From NCBI GenBank assembly GCA_035771175.1, contig CM069593.1:17980908-18044907 (forward strand): DNA of 64,000 bases, written 5' to 3'. Below the pieces are notes generated by a model. That model saw only the letters and a program-made list of their open reading frames with translations, did not search any database and was not told where the DNA came from. Position numbers and translations under genes: made by a program. This document shows positions 1 through 9,540 of this stretch, piece after piece (within the stretch, counting starts at the first letter, position 1; each line of letters begins with the position of its first letter). This DNA comes from Paratinospora sagittata (Eukaryota; Streptophyta; Magnoliopsida; Ranunculales; Menispermaceae).

Positions 1-1363
1 TATACTACTAAATGGACCCAAGGGTGAAATAGCATTTTAGTGTTTATACTAAATGGACCCAAGGGTCAAATAACGTTTTAATGTTTATACTAAACGGACC
101 CAAGGGTGAAATAACATTTTAGCATTTTAGTGTTTATACTAAATGGACCAAAGGGTGAAATAACGTTTTAGTGTTTATACTAAATGGACCCAAGGGTGAA
201 ATAACATTTTAGCATTTTAGTGTTTATACTAAATCGACCCAAGGGTGAAATAGCATTTTAGTGTTTATACTAAATGGACCCAAGGGTCAAATAACATTTT
301 AGCATTTTAGTGTTTATACTAAATGGACCCAAGGGTGAAATAACATTTTAGCATTTTAGTGTTTATACTACTAAATGAACCCAAGGGTGAAATAGCATTT
401 TAGTGTTTATACTAAATGGACCCAAGGGTCAAATAACATTTTATTGTTTATACTACTAAATGGACCCAAGGGTCAAATAGCATTTTAGTGTTTATACTAA
501 ATGGACCCAAGGGTCAAATAACATTTTAGTGTTTATACTACTAAATGGACCCAAGGGTGAAATAGCATTTTAGTGTTTATACTAAATGGACCCAAGGGTC
601 AAATAACGTTTTAGTGTTTATACTAAATGGACCCAAGGGTGAAATAACATTTTAGCATTTTAGTGTTTATACTAAATGGACCCAAGGGTGAAATAACGTT
701 TTAATGTTTATACTAAATGGACCCAAGGGTGAAATAGCATTTTAGTGTTTATACTAAATGGACCCAAGGGTCAAATAACGTTTTAGTGTTTATACTAAAT
801 GGACCCAAGGGTGAAATAGCATTTTAGTGTTTATACTAAATGGACCCAAGGGTCAAATAACGTTTTAATGTTTATACTAAATGGACCCAAGGGTGAAATA
901 ACATTTTAGCATTTTAGTGTTTATACTAAATGGACCCAAGGGTCAAATAACGTTTTAGTGTTTATACTAAATGGACCCAAGGGTGAAATAACATTTTAGC
1001 ATTTTAGTGTTTATACTAAATGGACCCAAGGGTGAAATAGCATTTTAGTGTTTATACTAAATGGAAATGGACCCAAGGGTGAAATAGCATTTTAGCATTT
1101 TAGTGTTTATACTAAATGGACCCAAGGGTGAAATAACATTTTAGCATTTTAGTGTTTATACTAAATGGAAATGGACCCAAGGGTGAAATAGCATTTTAGC
1201 ATTTTAGTGTTTATACTAAATGGACCCAAGGGTGAAATAACATTTTAGCATTTTAGTGTTTATACTAAATGGACCCAAGGGTGAAATAGCATTTTAGTGA
1301 ATGGACTGAAATAACATTTTAGTGTTTATACTAAATGGACCAAAATAACATTTTTTATACTAA
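1..1363 (+). repeat. Minisatellite array 1 (41-49 bp units), open at window edge
   Basis: About 30 head-to-tail units. Each reads roughly ATTTTAGTGTTTATACTAAA followed by TGGACCCAAGGGTGAAATAGC, which is 41 bp; longer units carry an extra ATTTTAGC. Each unit holds a small inverted repeat, TTTAGT...ACTAAA. The array runs straight into the left arm of the fold-back element at 1364. Its own left end lies outside the window. The same unit recurs in four other arrays here. Confidence 0.95.
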
Positions 1364-2131
1364 ATGCTTCAATTCTATGCAACAACTTCATTTCTATTTG
1401 TTTTTTCTTTTCCTCCTTTTGTCTTTCCCTTTACATCATCCGAACGATTCTCTTTGCACCAAGAAATCCTTTATTTGATTTTTCATTTTCATTTCAATAT
1501 TTTGTATTTCTCATTTTATACCATTTTAGAGTAATAATATTTTAAATTATAAAATATATAAAAAGGGGTATTTAAGGAATAAATGTTTTATTACTTTTAA
1601 AATATTAATTATATCATAATACTCACCTTTGATTAAAAATAAAAATAAAAATAATTTTTATGGGTTTAGGGATCAGTTTTTATGTTTTTTATGGGTTTAT
1701 TTAAAAACTAACTTTTAAATAAAATCAGTTTTTATGAATTAATCACAAAATTCATATAAGATTATACATAAGAAAATTAATAGTATTTATTAAATAAATA
1801 CTATTAATTTTCTTATGTATAATCTTATATGAATTTTGTGATTAATATTTAAAAATTAATAAAACTGTTATTTCATAAATAACCATATGAGAAATATAAA
1901 ATACCCAAATGAATATGAAAAATAAAATAAAGGTTTTCTTGTGCAAAGAGAATCGTTCAAAAATATGTGGAAAGACAAAAGAAAGTAAAGAGAAAACAAA
2001 TAAGGGTAAAACTGGAAGTTGCTGCATGACATTAATTAAAGTATTTAATATGCACACACGGCGAAGTGTGCAAAAGCCACAAATGGTACCGAGATGTACC
2101 GCACGGTGACTTACAGCATAAAAACCGCACC
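1364..2131. mobile_element. Fold-back element copy 1 (FB1), body
   Basis: Imperfect long inverted repeat. The left arm (about 1370-1540) matches the reverse complement of the right arm (about 1885-2030), sharing blocks such as GCAACTTC, TTTTGTCTTTCC and GAACGATTCTCTTTGCAC. A perfect palindrome sits at the centre. The right end is CCGCACC at 2125-2131, which mirrors the GGTGCGG seen at the left end of the other copies. No transposase is visible, so this looks like a non-autonomous MITE or fold-back element. Its superfamily is not resolved. Four related copies lie at 21722, 41592, 45390 and 59821. Open frames here, including the pair around 1842-2109, are by-products of the inverted repeat. Confidence 0.75.
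1738..1846. repeat. Perfect 53 bp palindrome at the centre of FB1
   Basis: Positions 1738-1790 are the exact reverse complement of 1794-1846, with a 3 bp loop (TAA, 1791-1793). The arms begin ATTAATCACAAAATTC. The same core lies at about 43150-43258 (also perfect by eye) and, less perfectly, at about 22155-22268, 45811-45928 and 60265-60372. Confidence 0.93.
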
Positions 2132-3542
2132 CATATTTAGAGCATTTCTAATATAAAAGTCGATTGTATTTTAAAAAAAATATATTATATTATTAATGTT
2201 AAGAGACTAATTTTTTATATGGTATAAAATTAAATTTATTAGACAATTAAATTAAAAAATAGTCTTCAATAATTTTATAGATTGTATATATTTTAATGAG
2301 GTGTTAAATATTTTTTTTTTAATTTTTAATTTTTTTTAATGATATAGTTATAGTAATTCGAGAAGTTAGTAATAAATGATTGTCTAACAGATTGTCTAAA
2401 AGTAGACGATTATTTTGAGAATTTTTTTTTTTGCCAACTCAATTTGACATTAAATGTTAATAACTACATTGATTTTTTTTCATATAATATTTATTTATCT
2501 TATATGATAATTAATTTTTTTATAATTTATATTTACATTAAGATGCTCTTAGAAGCTTAATTAGCAAATATACATCAGTAACAGAAAATGAGAGATTATC
2601 AGATTAAAGGTTCGTTTTCATTGAATATAATAATAGCCAGCATTTTGACAAAGGAAATTGCGTTTTTGTGTGCTATTAGGCTTAGTTTCATTGAATTTTA
2701 AAAGTATATTATCTAGTGGAATTGTTTACCTTATTATAATTTATAGAGGCTAGTTTAAATAAGCCACAAAGTCGAATTATAACCAATTTGACCCAATTAA
2801 CAAGACACTTAAAAAATAGGTTTATGTTTATCCATTCCACTGTATACGAAAACCAAGGAACTAAATTAAGAGAGTAATTCTAGTTACACAACGTTTCAAC
2901 GAGTTAACCCTTTTTTTGTGTGATTAGAGTGTCAACATTAAAAAATAATATTGACATTTAGCATATTAATACATTTTTCTTTTTATATAAAGCAAGTGGA
3001 TTAATTTGGATGCTTTGAGTTGGAAAACAAACTTTTTAATTGAGGTAATGATTAATACACTCTTACCCATTAGCAATATAAGGGTCAACTCCCTGCGATT
3101 ATGTTATGTGGGCTATGATTAGTTATTTGTAGGAGTATTTAACAAATCGACCAACCAGATCAAATCAAGTTATTTGGATTAGTTTAGGTTGGGTTTGATA
3201 AGTTGTTTTGGTTTGGTTGAGTTCTAAAATATCCAACCTGATTAATTCGATCTATTCTATATACATATAGAACTTCATATATAAAGTTGTAAAAAATGTG
3301 TCATATTTATTTAATGAACTAATCTCATTATGTGTTATTCTTTTTAATTTTTTAATAAAAATAAATAAATTTACAATAAATTCATGTTTGTATTTAATGT
3401 TTTGTTGACAATCATTTGTTATTCTTTCTAATTTTTCAATAAAAAATTTTTTTTTAATAAACTCATGTTTGCATTTTAATGTTTTTTTTTCCCAAGGCAT
3501 TTAATATTATTCTTTCAAACTTTTTAATCAAAAAAGAATATT
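2132..3542. other. AT-rich intergenic spacer, no gene seen
   Basis: Low-complexity AT-rich DNA repeated, with divergence, at 22561-23850, 43544-44930, 46210-47388 and 60653-62070. The part at about 2570-3030 is also an older relative of 12390-12960 (shared CAATTTGACCCAATTAACAA and GAGAGTAATTCTA), so the spacer carries an internal ancient duplication. A GGTTGGGT/CCAACC-rich stretch lies near 3150-3245. The short frames are not convincing. Confidence 0.7.
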
Positions 3543-3543
3543 A

Positions 3544-4210
3544 GGTTAACGACCCACTTTAGCATATGATGTCGTGATGACGTATAATGTCCGACTCTAG
3601 GTCTTGTGTATGTATTTGATGTATATAATACTCGTATTTTACGTGTTTTTGTATGTATTTGACGTTTCTGCAGGATAATTAATTATTGGTGTGTTAAATG
3701 GACGTAGAGATAACAAAAATGAGTCCGGAACGCGTCTTTACGTAGAAATTGACTGGCTATACGCGAAATTTCCAGGTGTATTGAGCTTGTAGTAACGAAA
3801 TGAAAAATAAAAGAAGAATGAAGGAAAATTAGGGTTTTAAAGAGGAAGTCTTCACCATCTATACCCCCAAAGTAAGTGTTTTCTCCATTTCTTTTTATGA
3901 AATCACCATTGAAGATGAGAGTAAGCATTCTAATGGTGCAATTTTCTCCATGGGTCACAGTTTTGGGTATTCCTAACATAGGGTTGGTTGGTATTTTACT
4001 GTTTTGAGCTTGTTTTGGGGCTTTTAAGGCATTTAAATTGAAATTGGTCAATTGAATGGTGTTAGGTGTTTCTAATCCAAATTGGTGTGGATTAAATGTG
4101 ATTTCGGTTAATAATTATGTATTTAGACATAATTGACTTGGGATTGATCATTTGGTATATGTATATGATTTATTTCAGGTTTATGTAAGTTGATTGACAA
4201 ATTTATTATA
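3544..4210 (+). mobile_element. LTR-like repeat starting near TAACGACCC, copy 1, truncated
   Basis: One of four long matching blocks (others start at about 23853, 47389 and 62071). The two clearest copies begin TGTAACGACCCACTTT, a start common in plant Ty3/gypsy LTRs; that family assignment is an inference. The block includes an AGGGTTTTAAAGAGGAAGTC leader-like stretch. The right side ends near 4210, where old copia LTR sequence begins. The 122-codon frame on the minus strand at 3683-4051 is a by-product of this repeat, since each copy breaks it differently. Confidence 0.5.
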
Positions 4211-4214
4211 CGAA

Positions 4215-4548
4215 ATATAAGTTAGGATCTTACTCTCATTAGTACCAAGGTGTTTTAGAGTAAAACTCAACATCTGAGCTAAAAAATGGTTAAGTTAAAG
4301 ACCAAATCGATACTATCAAAGATTTAGGCTGACCCAATAATGTGATAACTTGGGTTTACTGTCTCTCATTTCCTTACGGTTGCATAGTTAATTATCTAAG
4401 CTAGTTACTTCTTTCCTGGCTTGTGTATATACATATGGACCAGTGTATGTAACAGGTAGTGACTGAGAAATATTTTCTAATTCGTATATCTCTGTTTTTG
4501 CTCTCTGTTATGCACAGATTGTGTGTGATTTGATCGTAAATTCAATAG
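4215..4548 (+). mobile_element. Left part of an old copia-type LTR, split by copia-1
   Basis: This sequence continues at 6843 after the copia-1 insertion. In the second array copy the uninterrupted version runs to a TGGTATCAGAG primer-binding site at 25205-25215; here the same site is mutated (TGGTATCATAG, 6878-6888). That order, LTR then primer-binding site on the plus strand, marks it as the 5' end of an old Ty1/copia element. Its left edge is approximate and no coding part survives. Confidence 0.55.
4544..4548. repeat. Target-site duplication of copia-1 (AATAG)
   Basis: AATAG at 4544-4548 is repeated at 6843-6847 directly after the right LTR. The empty site is preserved in the duplicated copy near 25170 (TTCAATAGCATATAATT), which proves the insertion point. 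Confidence 0.93.
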
Positions 4549-4737
4549 TGTCAAAACATTCCTTTTTTCATCCATTTTTTCCTTTGTATTTCCATAGGTT
4601 ATATACATTTTTAAATGAATAAAATCTAAACAAATATTTGCTATTTTCAAACGTATCTAACCAAATCCTTGCTATTTTCAAACATTTCCTAAACTAACGC
4701 TAATCACCCTTGTTTTCAATTACAGCTCACTTCAACA
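4549..4737 (-). repeat. Copia-1 3' LTR (element orientation)
   Basis: A 189 bp terminal repeat reading TGTCAAAACATTCC ... TTCAACA on the plus strand. It is flanked outside by AATAG and inside by the polypurine tract. About 13 mismatches with the partner at 6654-6842. Confidence 0.93.
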
Positions 4738-4746
4738 CTTCCCCTC
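4738..4746 (-). other. Copia-1 polypurine tract
   Basis: GAGGGGAAG on the minus strand lies directly against the 3' LTR and overlaps the TGA stop of the RNase H frame (4745-4747). This is the expected position of the plus-strand primer. Confidence 0.85.
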
Positions 4747-6640
4747 AAGTTGATGCATAGAGGTCTCGCATGCCCAACTTGTCAAGTGAGTTGTAGAGGT
4801 CCTTGCTCGATACAGGTTTTGTAAGGATATCCGCCAATTGATCTTCAGATTTCACAAATGGAAACCTAATTGTTTTTGCTTCAAGATTTTCCTTGATGAA
4901 GTGTCGATCTACCTCCGCATGTTTAGTACGATCATGTTGAATGAGATTATGGGAAATTGCAATTGCAGCTTTATTGTCACACAAAAGATCCATCTCAGAG
5001 CGTGAGCATGAAGTTTCATGAATTAAACAATGGTGGAAAAAATAAGATTGAAGATCCTTATTAACATATTCACCACCATTATCAGAGCGGAGAACCTTCA
5101 TGGTGGCACCGTACTGAGTACCAACCATATCATGAAATGTTTTAAAAACACCGAGGACTTCATCTTTGTATTTTAGCTAGTAGAGCCATGTCATACGGGT
5201 ACAATCATCCACAAAAATAACAAACCAACGAAAGCCAGACATATTAGCAATTGGTGAGGACCCCCATACATCAGAGTGAATTAAGGCAAATGGAATGTCA
5301 CTTTTATTCATGCTCAATGGGTAAGTAGCGCGATGGCTCTTAGCCAAAACACAAATATCACACTTCAAGTCAGAAGTCTGCAAATGCTTAAACAAATTAG
5401 GTAAAACATGTTCATATACGGAAAATATGGGTGTCCCAAGCGTCGATGTCATAACCACAATGTTGTTTCTATATTGACATGCAGATTGGTCATGTTGTTG
5501 CCTGGCCGATGTCATCCACATAATATAATCCCCCCTCTTAGTACCACGTCCAATTATCTCCTTGGTGAGAATATCTTGGATAAGACAAAAGTTTGGATAA
5601 ACAAGTACAACACAACCAAGGTCTGCCGTAAGCTGACTTATAGACAATAGTTTATGGGATAAAGACAGAACAAGTAAAGTATTGGATAAAGTGAGGGATG
5701 GAGATAAAGTCACAGAGCCAGCTCCAGTGACTGGGGAGATAACACAATTGGCATTAGCTATGTTGGTGCATCATGGAAGAGAAGTTTGAGAGAAGTCCGA
5801 AGGAGCAAAAGTCATATGGTATGTGGCCCCCGAGTCTAGAAGGCATGCCTCACAATCCATATTTCTATGGGAGATAAAAAGAGCAAAACCAGAGATACCT
5901 GAGTTTAAGTTGGGAGGAGCATCCGTGGACATTGCAGCCGATTGTATAAGAGAGGGATGAGGTTCTGCACTAGCAACAATAGTCGTGCCTGAACGTCCAC
6001 TAGTGTCGGTGCCATCAGGACGCTTACGGGCTTGAAGATCATGCCACCAATCAGGGTACCCATACAACATAAAGCAATTTTCACGCGTGTGTTTCTGGTT
6101 GCCACAATGAGAGCATTTTTTTTCCCTCAGTAGAATGTCGGTGCTTGGCAGATTTACCATGGCCAGAGGTGCTTAATGAGAGAGCTTTCGACGCCAAGAC
6201 AGCCCCATGGGGCCAATCGGTGTCATGCGTAGTCATCACTTGTTGTCTAATAGCCTCCCGCCTAACATGGGCATAAGCCTGTTCAACCGTAGGAAATGGT
6301 TTTATCTGTAAAACATCAGCACGAATATTGTCTAGCCGATCATCAAGACCATCTAGAAAAACATAAACACGGTCTTCTTGGATGATCCGATTATAGTGTT
6401 GAATATCAGCAGAACATTCCATAGGATTCGGTCGGCGGAAATCAATTTCATGCCATAGACCCTGCAACGCTGTGTAATACTTTTCTAGCGAGCCCGCAGC
6501 TTGTTTCAGTCTACTCACACGACGTCGAAGATCATACACTTGCGATGTATCACTACCATCGAAGAAGGTAGTTGCAATAACATCCCAAACCGCGAAATAC
6601 GGTGGGGCTCGAGAGAATCGGCTCAGATGGTTCGTAACCT
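4745..6640 (-). pseudogene. Copia-1 gag-protease-integrase-RNase H relic
   Basis: Gag remains at about 6120-6625, with the family block around VWDVIATTFFDGSDTSQVYD and a PTVEQAYAHVRRE segment. A CCHC zinc knuckle (CSHCGNQKHTRENC) and the protease motif DSGATYH follow in another frame; the shift falls at an A8 run (6116-6123). The integrase region (5177-5713) includes CDICVLAKSHR, HSDVWG and FVDDCTR, then a TAG stop. The last piece (4745-5128) starts in the integrase core at RSDNGGEY and jumps straight to RNase H (LLCDNKAAIAISHN, RTKHAEVD, QLADILTKP), so the reverse transcriptase region is gone. The start of gag between the primer site and the first conserved block is also missing. It cannot move by itself. 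Confidence 0.9.
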
Positions 6641-6641
6641 T

Positions 6642-6653
6642 GCTCTGATACCA
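6642..6653 (-). other. Copia-1 primer-binding site (initiator tRNA-Met type)
   Basis: The minus strand reads TGGTATCAGAGC immediately inside the 5' LTR (6654-6842). This is the usual Ty1/copia sequence pairing with the initiator tRNA-Met 3' end. Confidence 0.93.
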
Positions 6654-6842
6654 TGTCAAAACATTCCTTTTTTCATTCATTTTTTCTTTTGTATTTCCAT
6701 AGGTTATATAAAATTTTAAAGGAATAAAATCTAAACAAATCTTTGCTATTTCCAAACGTATCTAACCAAATCCTTGTTATTTTCAAACATTTTCTAAACT
6801 AATGCTAATCACCCTTATTTTCAATTACAGCTCACGCCAACA
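6654..6842 (-). repeat. Copia-1 5' LTR (element orientation)
   Basis: A 189 bp repeat, partner of 4549-4737, ending CGCCAACA and followed by the AATAG target duplication at 6843-6847. Confidence 0.93.
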
Positions 6843-7200
6843 AATAGCATATAATTTTGTTATTGTATACTTATTAATGGTATCATAGTGTCAATGTGAT
6901 AGTGATTTCGTAATTAAGTATTAAGCTTTTTTTTTTCTTTTCTTTTTTTAAAAGTAATTAAGTATTACGCTTGAAAGCCACAGCAGCACAGCCCAGTCGC
7001 CCCTTCTTCTTCTTCTTCTTCTTCTTATCCCGCCAGCACTCCCTCTGCCCTCTTTCTACCATTTTTTCTCTTTTTTATTTTTTATTTTTGTATGCCCAAC
7101 GCCCATATTTTATTCTTTCAAAAAAAAAAAAACAAAAAAGCCCCTTTTTTATTTTCTTTGTACTTTTTTTTATTTCTTTTTAATCAGATTTTTTGTTTGT
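6843..7200 (+). mobile_element. Right part of old copia LTR plus its leader
   Basis: Continues the split LTR to a degenerate primer-binding site (TGGTATCATAG, 6878-6888). It then runs through a pyrimidine-rich leader with a (CTT)n microsatellite at about 7005-7028 and long T and A runs. A 14 bp direct repeat, GTAATTAAGTATTA, at 6910-6923 and 6954-6967 brackets a pyrimidine tract, suggesting a small retroposed tail. The duplicate is at 25170-25530. The short frames over the T-rich stretch are not genes. Confidence 0.5.
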
Positions 7201-7485
7201 TTATTACGCTCACAGTTTTATAATTTTGTATTTGAATGAAATATACCAATTTTATCAACAAACATTACACAATGTTAAAGTTATCGGATCATTGGTATTT
7301 TCTTAAACTTATTAACTATTTAATATTTATGTCAAAGTTTGGATAATTTTTAATTTGTGTTGATTTTGTAGCTTTATTATATTAATGTTATGAATTTTAT
7401 TGTGTTGATTTTGTTGAGAGTTAAAAGTTAAATATTTGATTTGTTGTTGTATTTTTTTTGTGTTAATTATAATAATTATATAAAT
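7201..7485. other. AT-rich sequence, nothing recognised
   Basis: No coding or repeat structure recognised. It is nearly identical to about 25531-25813 in the second array copy. Confidence 0.5.
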
Positions 7486-7700
7486 ATGTTTTGTAAGAAA
7501 CATGATTCTGAATGTAAGAAAAAAAAAAGATTAGAATAATTGAGTCTATCACAAAAAGAAACACTAGATAATTTTTTAGTAAAAACTTAGGTCAATGAGA
7601 TTGCTTAGAAAAATTGAGGGAAGATGACAATGATGAAAAGTATAAAACTAAATCTGAAATTGAACAAGTTAATGACCTTGATGTGCATTATTTGAATAAA
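7486..7700 (+). pseudogene. Decayed hAT-like transposase N-terminal fragment (tentative)
   Basis: Translation from 7486 gives a Lys-rich stretch (MFCKKHDSECKKKKRLE), a stop, then LSLSQKETLDNFLVK and further stops. An acidic run (EDDNDEKYKTKSEIEQ) follows in another frame. This order resembles the N-terminus of plant hAT-type proteins with a TTF/ZMYM zinc finger, in which a basic KRK block precedes a SQ.G.LD.F motif. That is recognition from memory and could be coincidence in an A-rich region. At least four stops exclude function. The near-identical duplicate at 25814-26020 lacks 12 bp near its end. Confidence 0.35.
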
Positions 7701-8506
7701 ACCCTTTTTAAATGCATTTTTTTTTGTAATAGGCTATTTTAATGTTTTAAAAATGTTTGTAATGTATTATTTATATAACAATTTGCACATTTATAAAACT
7801 ATGCACTGTAACTTATTGGCGATATTTATGAAAAAAATATGTTTATTAATTTATAAAATTAAGGGTATCATTTTGTATATTTCGCCCTGGCCTCCACATG
7901 GTCACTGAATATAATCATGGTAAATACATGAATAAACTCAATATTTGGTTATGGAAGAGGTGAAGCGATGAATGAAAGGAGATCCTCTGTTTTTGCATAA
8001 CTGATCTTGGTTACAACTCCATTAACAGGTAATACATCGGATTTATTGATAGAAAATGTCAAAAATGAAATGATGTCAGATTTTATACATCGGAATAAAG
8101 TGGATTGTATGGTTACACTTACATCATAGATTTTAAATTCAGTTTCTGTTGAAAAATTTGATATACATATTGTTAACGTTAGGGATTAGTGAATAAACTC
8201 GTATAAACACAACTCTCTTTGTTATTTTTCATTCTCAATTAGTTTGTTATTTTTATTCTCAATTAGTGAAATTATGGAAGAGTGGTGAGTGCTTTTGGGA
8301 AAAAAAGCAAAAACCAATACTGGGTACTGCAAATTTTAATTCGTAGTCGATCAACCGTGCTTCAAATCTCACGCAATACTTCCGCAACTCTAATTTTATT
8401 TGTCTTATTTATTCTACGATCTCGAAAGATATGGTTGAAACCTTCCTTCACACAACTTCTCCCTGAGGAAGAGAATTGTGGAAAGAATTGGAAGAGAGTT
8501 TATTAA
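7701..8506. other. Unassigned single-copy-like stretch, duplicated at about 26030-26815
   Basis: Contains no WAKL or recognisable TE coding sequence. A 74-codon open frame (8282-8506, +) is identical in both copies, but that only reflects the recent duplication. The segment replaces what should be exon 2 and the kinase exon of WAKL relic A, so its right border near 8507 is a rearrangement junction. Confidence 0.45.
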
Positions 8507-9381
8507 AAAATTTCAACAAAAGTTTAAGTAGAACCATCAAAGGTTGTTACTATTGGAACAAAGTTCCATTATTGGGGTCCCATCTGGATATGAACCGCAA
8601 CTTGAGTTTGGAGTAGCAGTCACAGATCATTCTGAGATTGACAAACAGGCTACCGTGGCACCATCCACTCCAACTCCACTCCCGGACTCGGCCACCTACT
8701 CACCGGCAACTTCGTGTCCAATTCCAAATAGACATATGACCGGTAAGCGCTGCAACCGGTCTCCCGAACACTGATCCTATGCGCTGTGATCGACCCACCG
8801 GTCTTGAACGAGCAGCAGATCGGAGTGTTCTTACACGCTGCAGATCCCTCCTCTGTATTATTAATATAACGGTGACAAAGGCTCGTTGAAGAACAGTCCA
8901 GAGGCGAACGGAGCATAGACTCGGTGCAGTTCAAGAACAGAATAGTACTACTATCCGTGATATTGAATGGGAGGCTACTGTTAAGCTGGAGACCTTGGCT
9001 ATGAAGATCGGTGGTGATGCAAGTGTTTGGGTCGGCAAAGCTCGCTGGACGAATAACTATCCGTTGGTTTTCCGGGTCGATGGTGGAGATTGTGTAGGAG
9101 GAGCCATTGAGGGCGTCGAACCAGAGTGTGCCGGAGGCGCATCGGATCTTGTAATCTTGGTCGCCGCAATCTGGTCCGGTGCTGAGTGGGTAAGGAACAG
9201 GGGTGGAGCCGCAGTCGGCGCAGCGCGGTGCTGCGGTGACTACGCCGGAAAATGTTAGAAGCGCCGGTAGGAGAATGAGAGAAGAGAGGAGGAGGGTCGG
9301 CATTATGTTGTGGGCAGAGAAGAGAAAAGGAGAGGAGAGCATAGAAGCGCTGAGAGATTTTAGATTTTGATTGCATTGCAT
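8507..9381 (-). pseudogene. WAKL relic A: exon 1 only, nonsense-truncated ectodomain
   Basis: The likely translated part is 9303-8650, 217 codons. It has a signal peptide (MPTLLLSSLILLPALLTFSG...), then a GUB_WAK galacturonan-binding domain (CADCGSTPVPYPLS, GTLWFDALNGSSYTIS, QRIVIRP), with N-glycosylation sites such as NSS, NIT and NNT. A G-to-T change turns the Glu codon after VPR into TAG. The remaining exon 1 sequence (8545-8649) also lacks about 50 bp of the Cys-rich region, and intron 1 similarity fades out near 8507. Exon 2 and the kinase exon are absent. An upstream in-frame ATG (9381) would add 26 residues, but it lies within about 15 bp of the TATA-like box and is probably not transcribed. 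A secreted pectin-binding fragment is possible but unproven. Nearly identical to F. Confidence 0.88.
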
Positions 9382-9387
9382 GGGTGC

Positions 9388-9540
9388 TTTTAAAGGGCGT
9401 GCTAGTGCTAGTCCATGTCAATGTTTTCTAATTTTAGAAGATTCTTAAATTTTAGATGGGTAATGTTAGTGCGCGCATTGTTACGTTTGACGCATTTGAC
9501 GCCTGTCTTTAGTTTTTTAATTTTAAGATTTCATTTGACG
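9388..9540 (-). promoter_or_regulatory. WAKL promoter: TATA-like box and TGACG cluster (gene A)
   Basis: On the minus strand a TTTAAAA box lies at 9388-9394. Further upstream are TGACG cores (plus-strand orientation) at 9488-9492, 9497-9501 and 9536-9540. TGACG is the core of the as-1 element bound by TGA-type bZIP factors in salicylate responses. The motif group is kept in most WAKL promoters in this window, which suggests but does not prove a role. Confidence 0.5.

Larger units (their letters stand above)
4549..6842 (-). mobile_element. Copia-1: non-autonomous, deleted Ty1/copia retrotransposon
   Basis: A 2294 bp element with both ends defined: 189 bp LTRs, AATAG target duplication, initiator-Met primer-binding site, and polypurine tract. 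Coding order on the minus strand is gag, protease, integrase, RNase H. The start of gag and the whole reverse transcriptase are deleted. By eye the two LTRs differ at about 13 positions, so the insertion is not recent. It is absent from the matching site near 25170. It sits inside the LTR of an older copia element, so this is a nested insertion. Confidence 0.93.

Noticed and set aside
1..1363. CRISPR-like direct repeats
   Set aside because: Units are contiguous with no unique spacers, the array is a classic minisatellite, and the DNA is plant nuclear.
1842..2109. Pair of short frames on opposite strands repeated with each fold-back copy
   Set aside because: Both derive from the AT-rich arms of the inverted repeat and are shared only because the element is duplicated.
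3683..4051. 122-codon minus-strand frame, recurring at 23991, 47549 and 62210, as a conserved gene
   Set aside because: It lies wholly in the LTR-like repeat, length varies between copies because of frame breaks, and there is no recognisable domain.
6971..7183. 70-codon frame rich in Phe (also 25304-25552)
   Set aside because: Pyrimidine-rich leader of an old copia element; low complexity.
8282..8506. 74-codon plus-strand frame, identical in two places
   Set aside because: Identity reflects a very recent duplication, so it gives no evidence of selection; no domain recognised.
8995..9421. Frames of 87 and 140 codons overlapping WAKL exon 1 (also at 17302, 27304 and 57074)
   Set aside because: They are alternate-frame or antisense shadows of the GC-richer exon 1; the signal peptide and domain match only the chosen frame.
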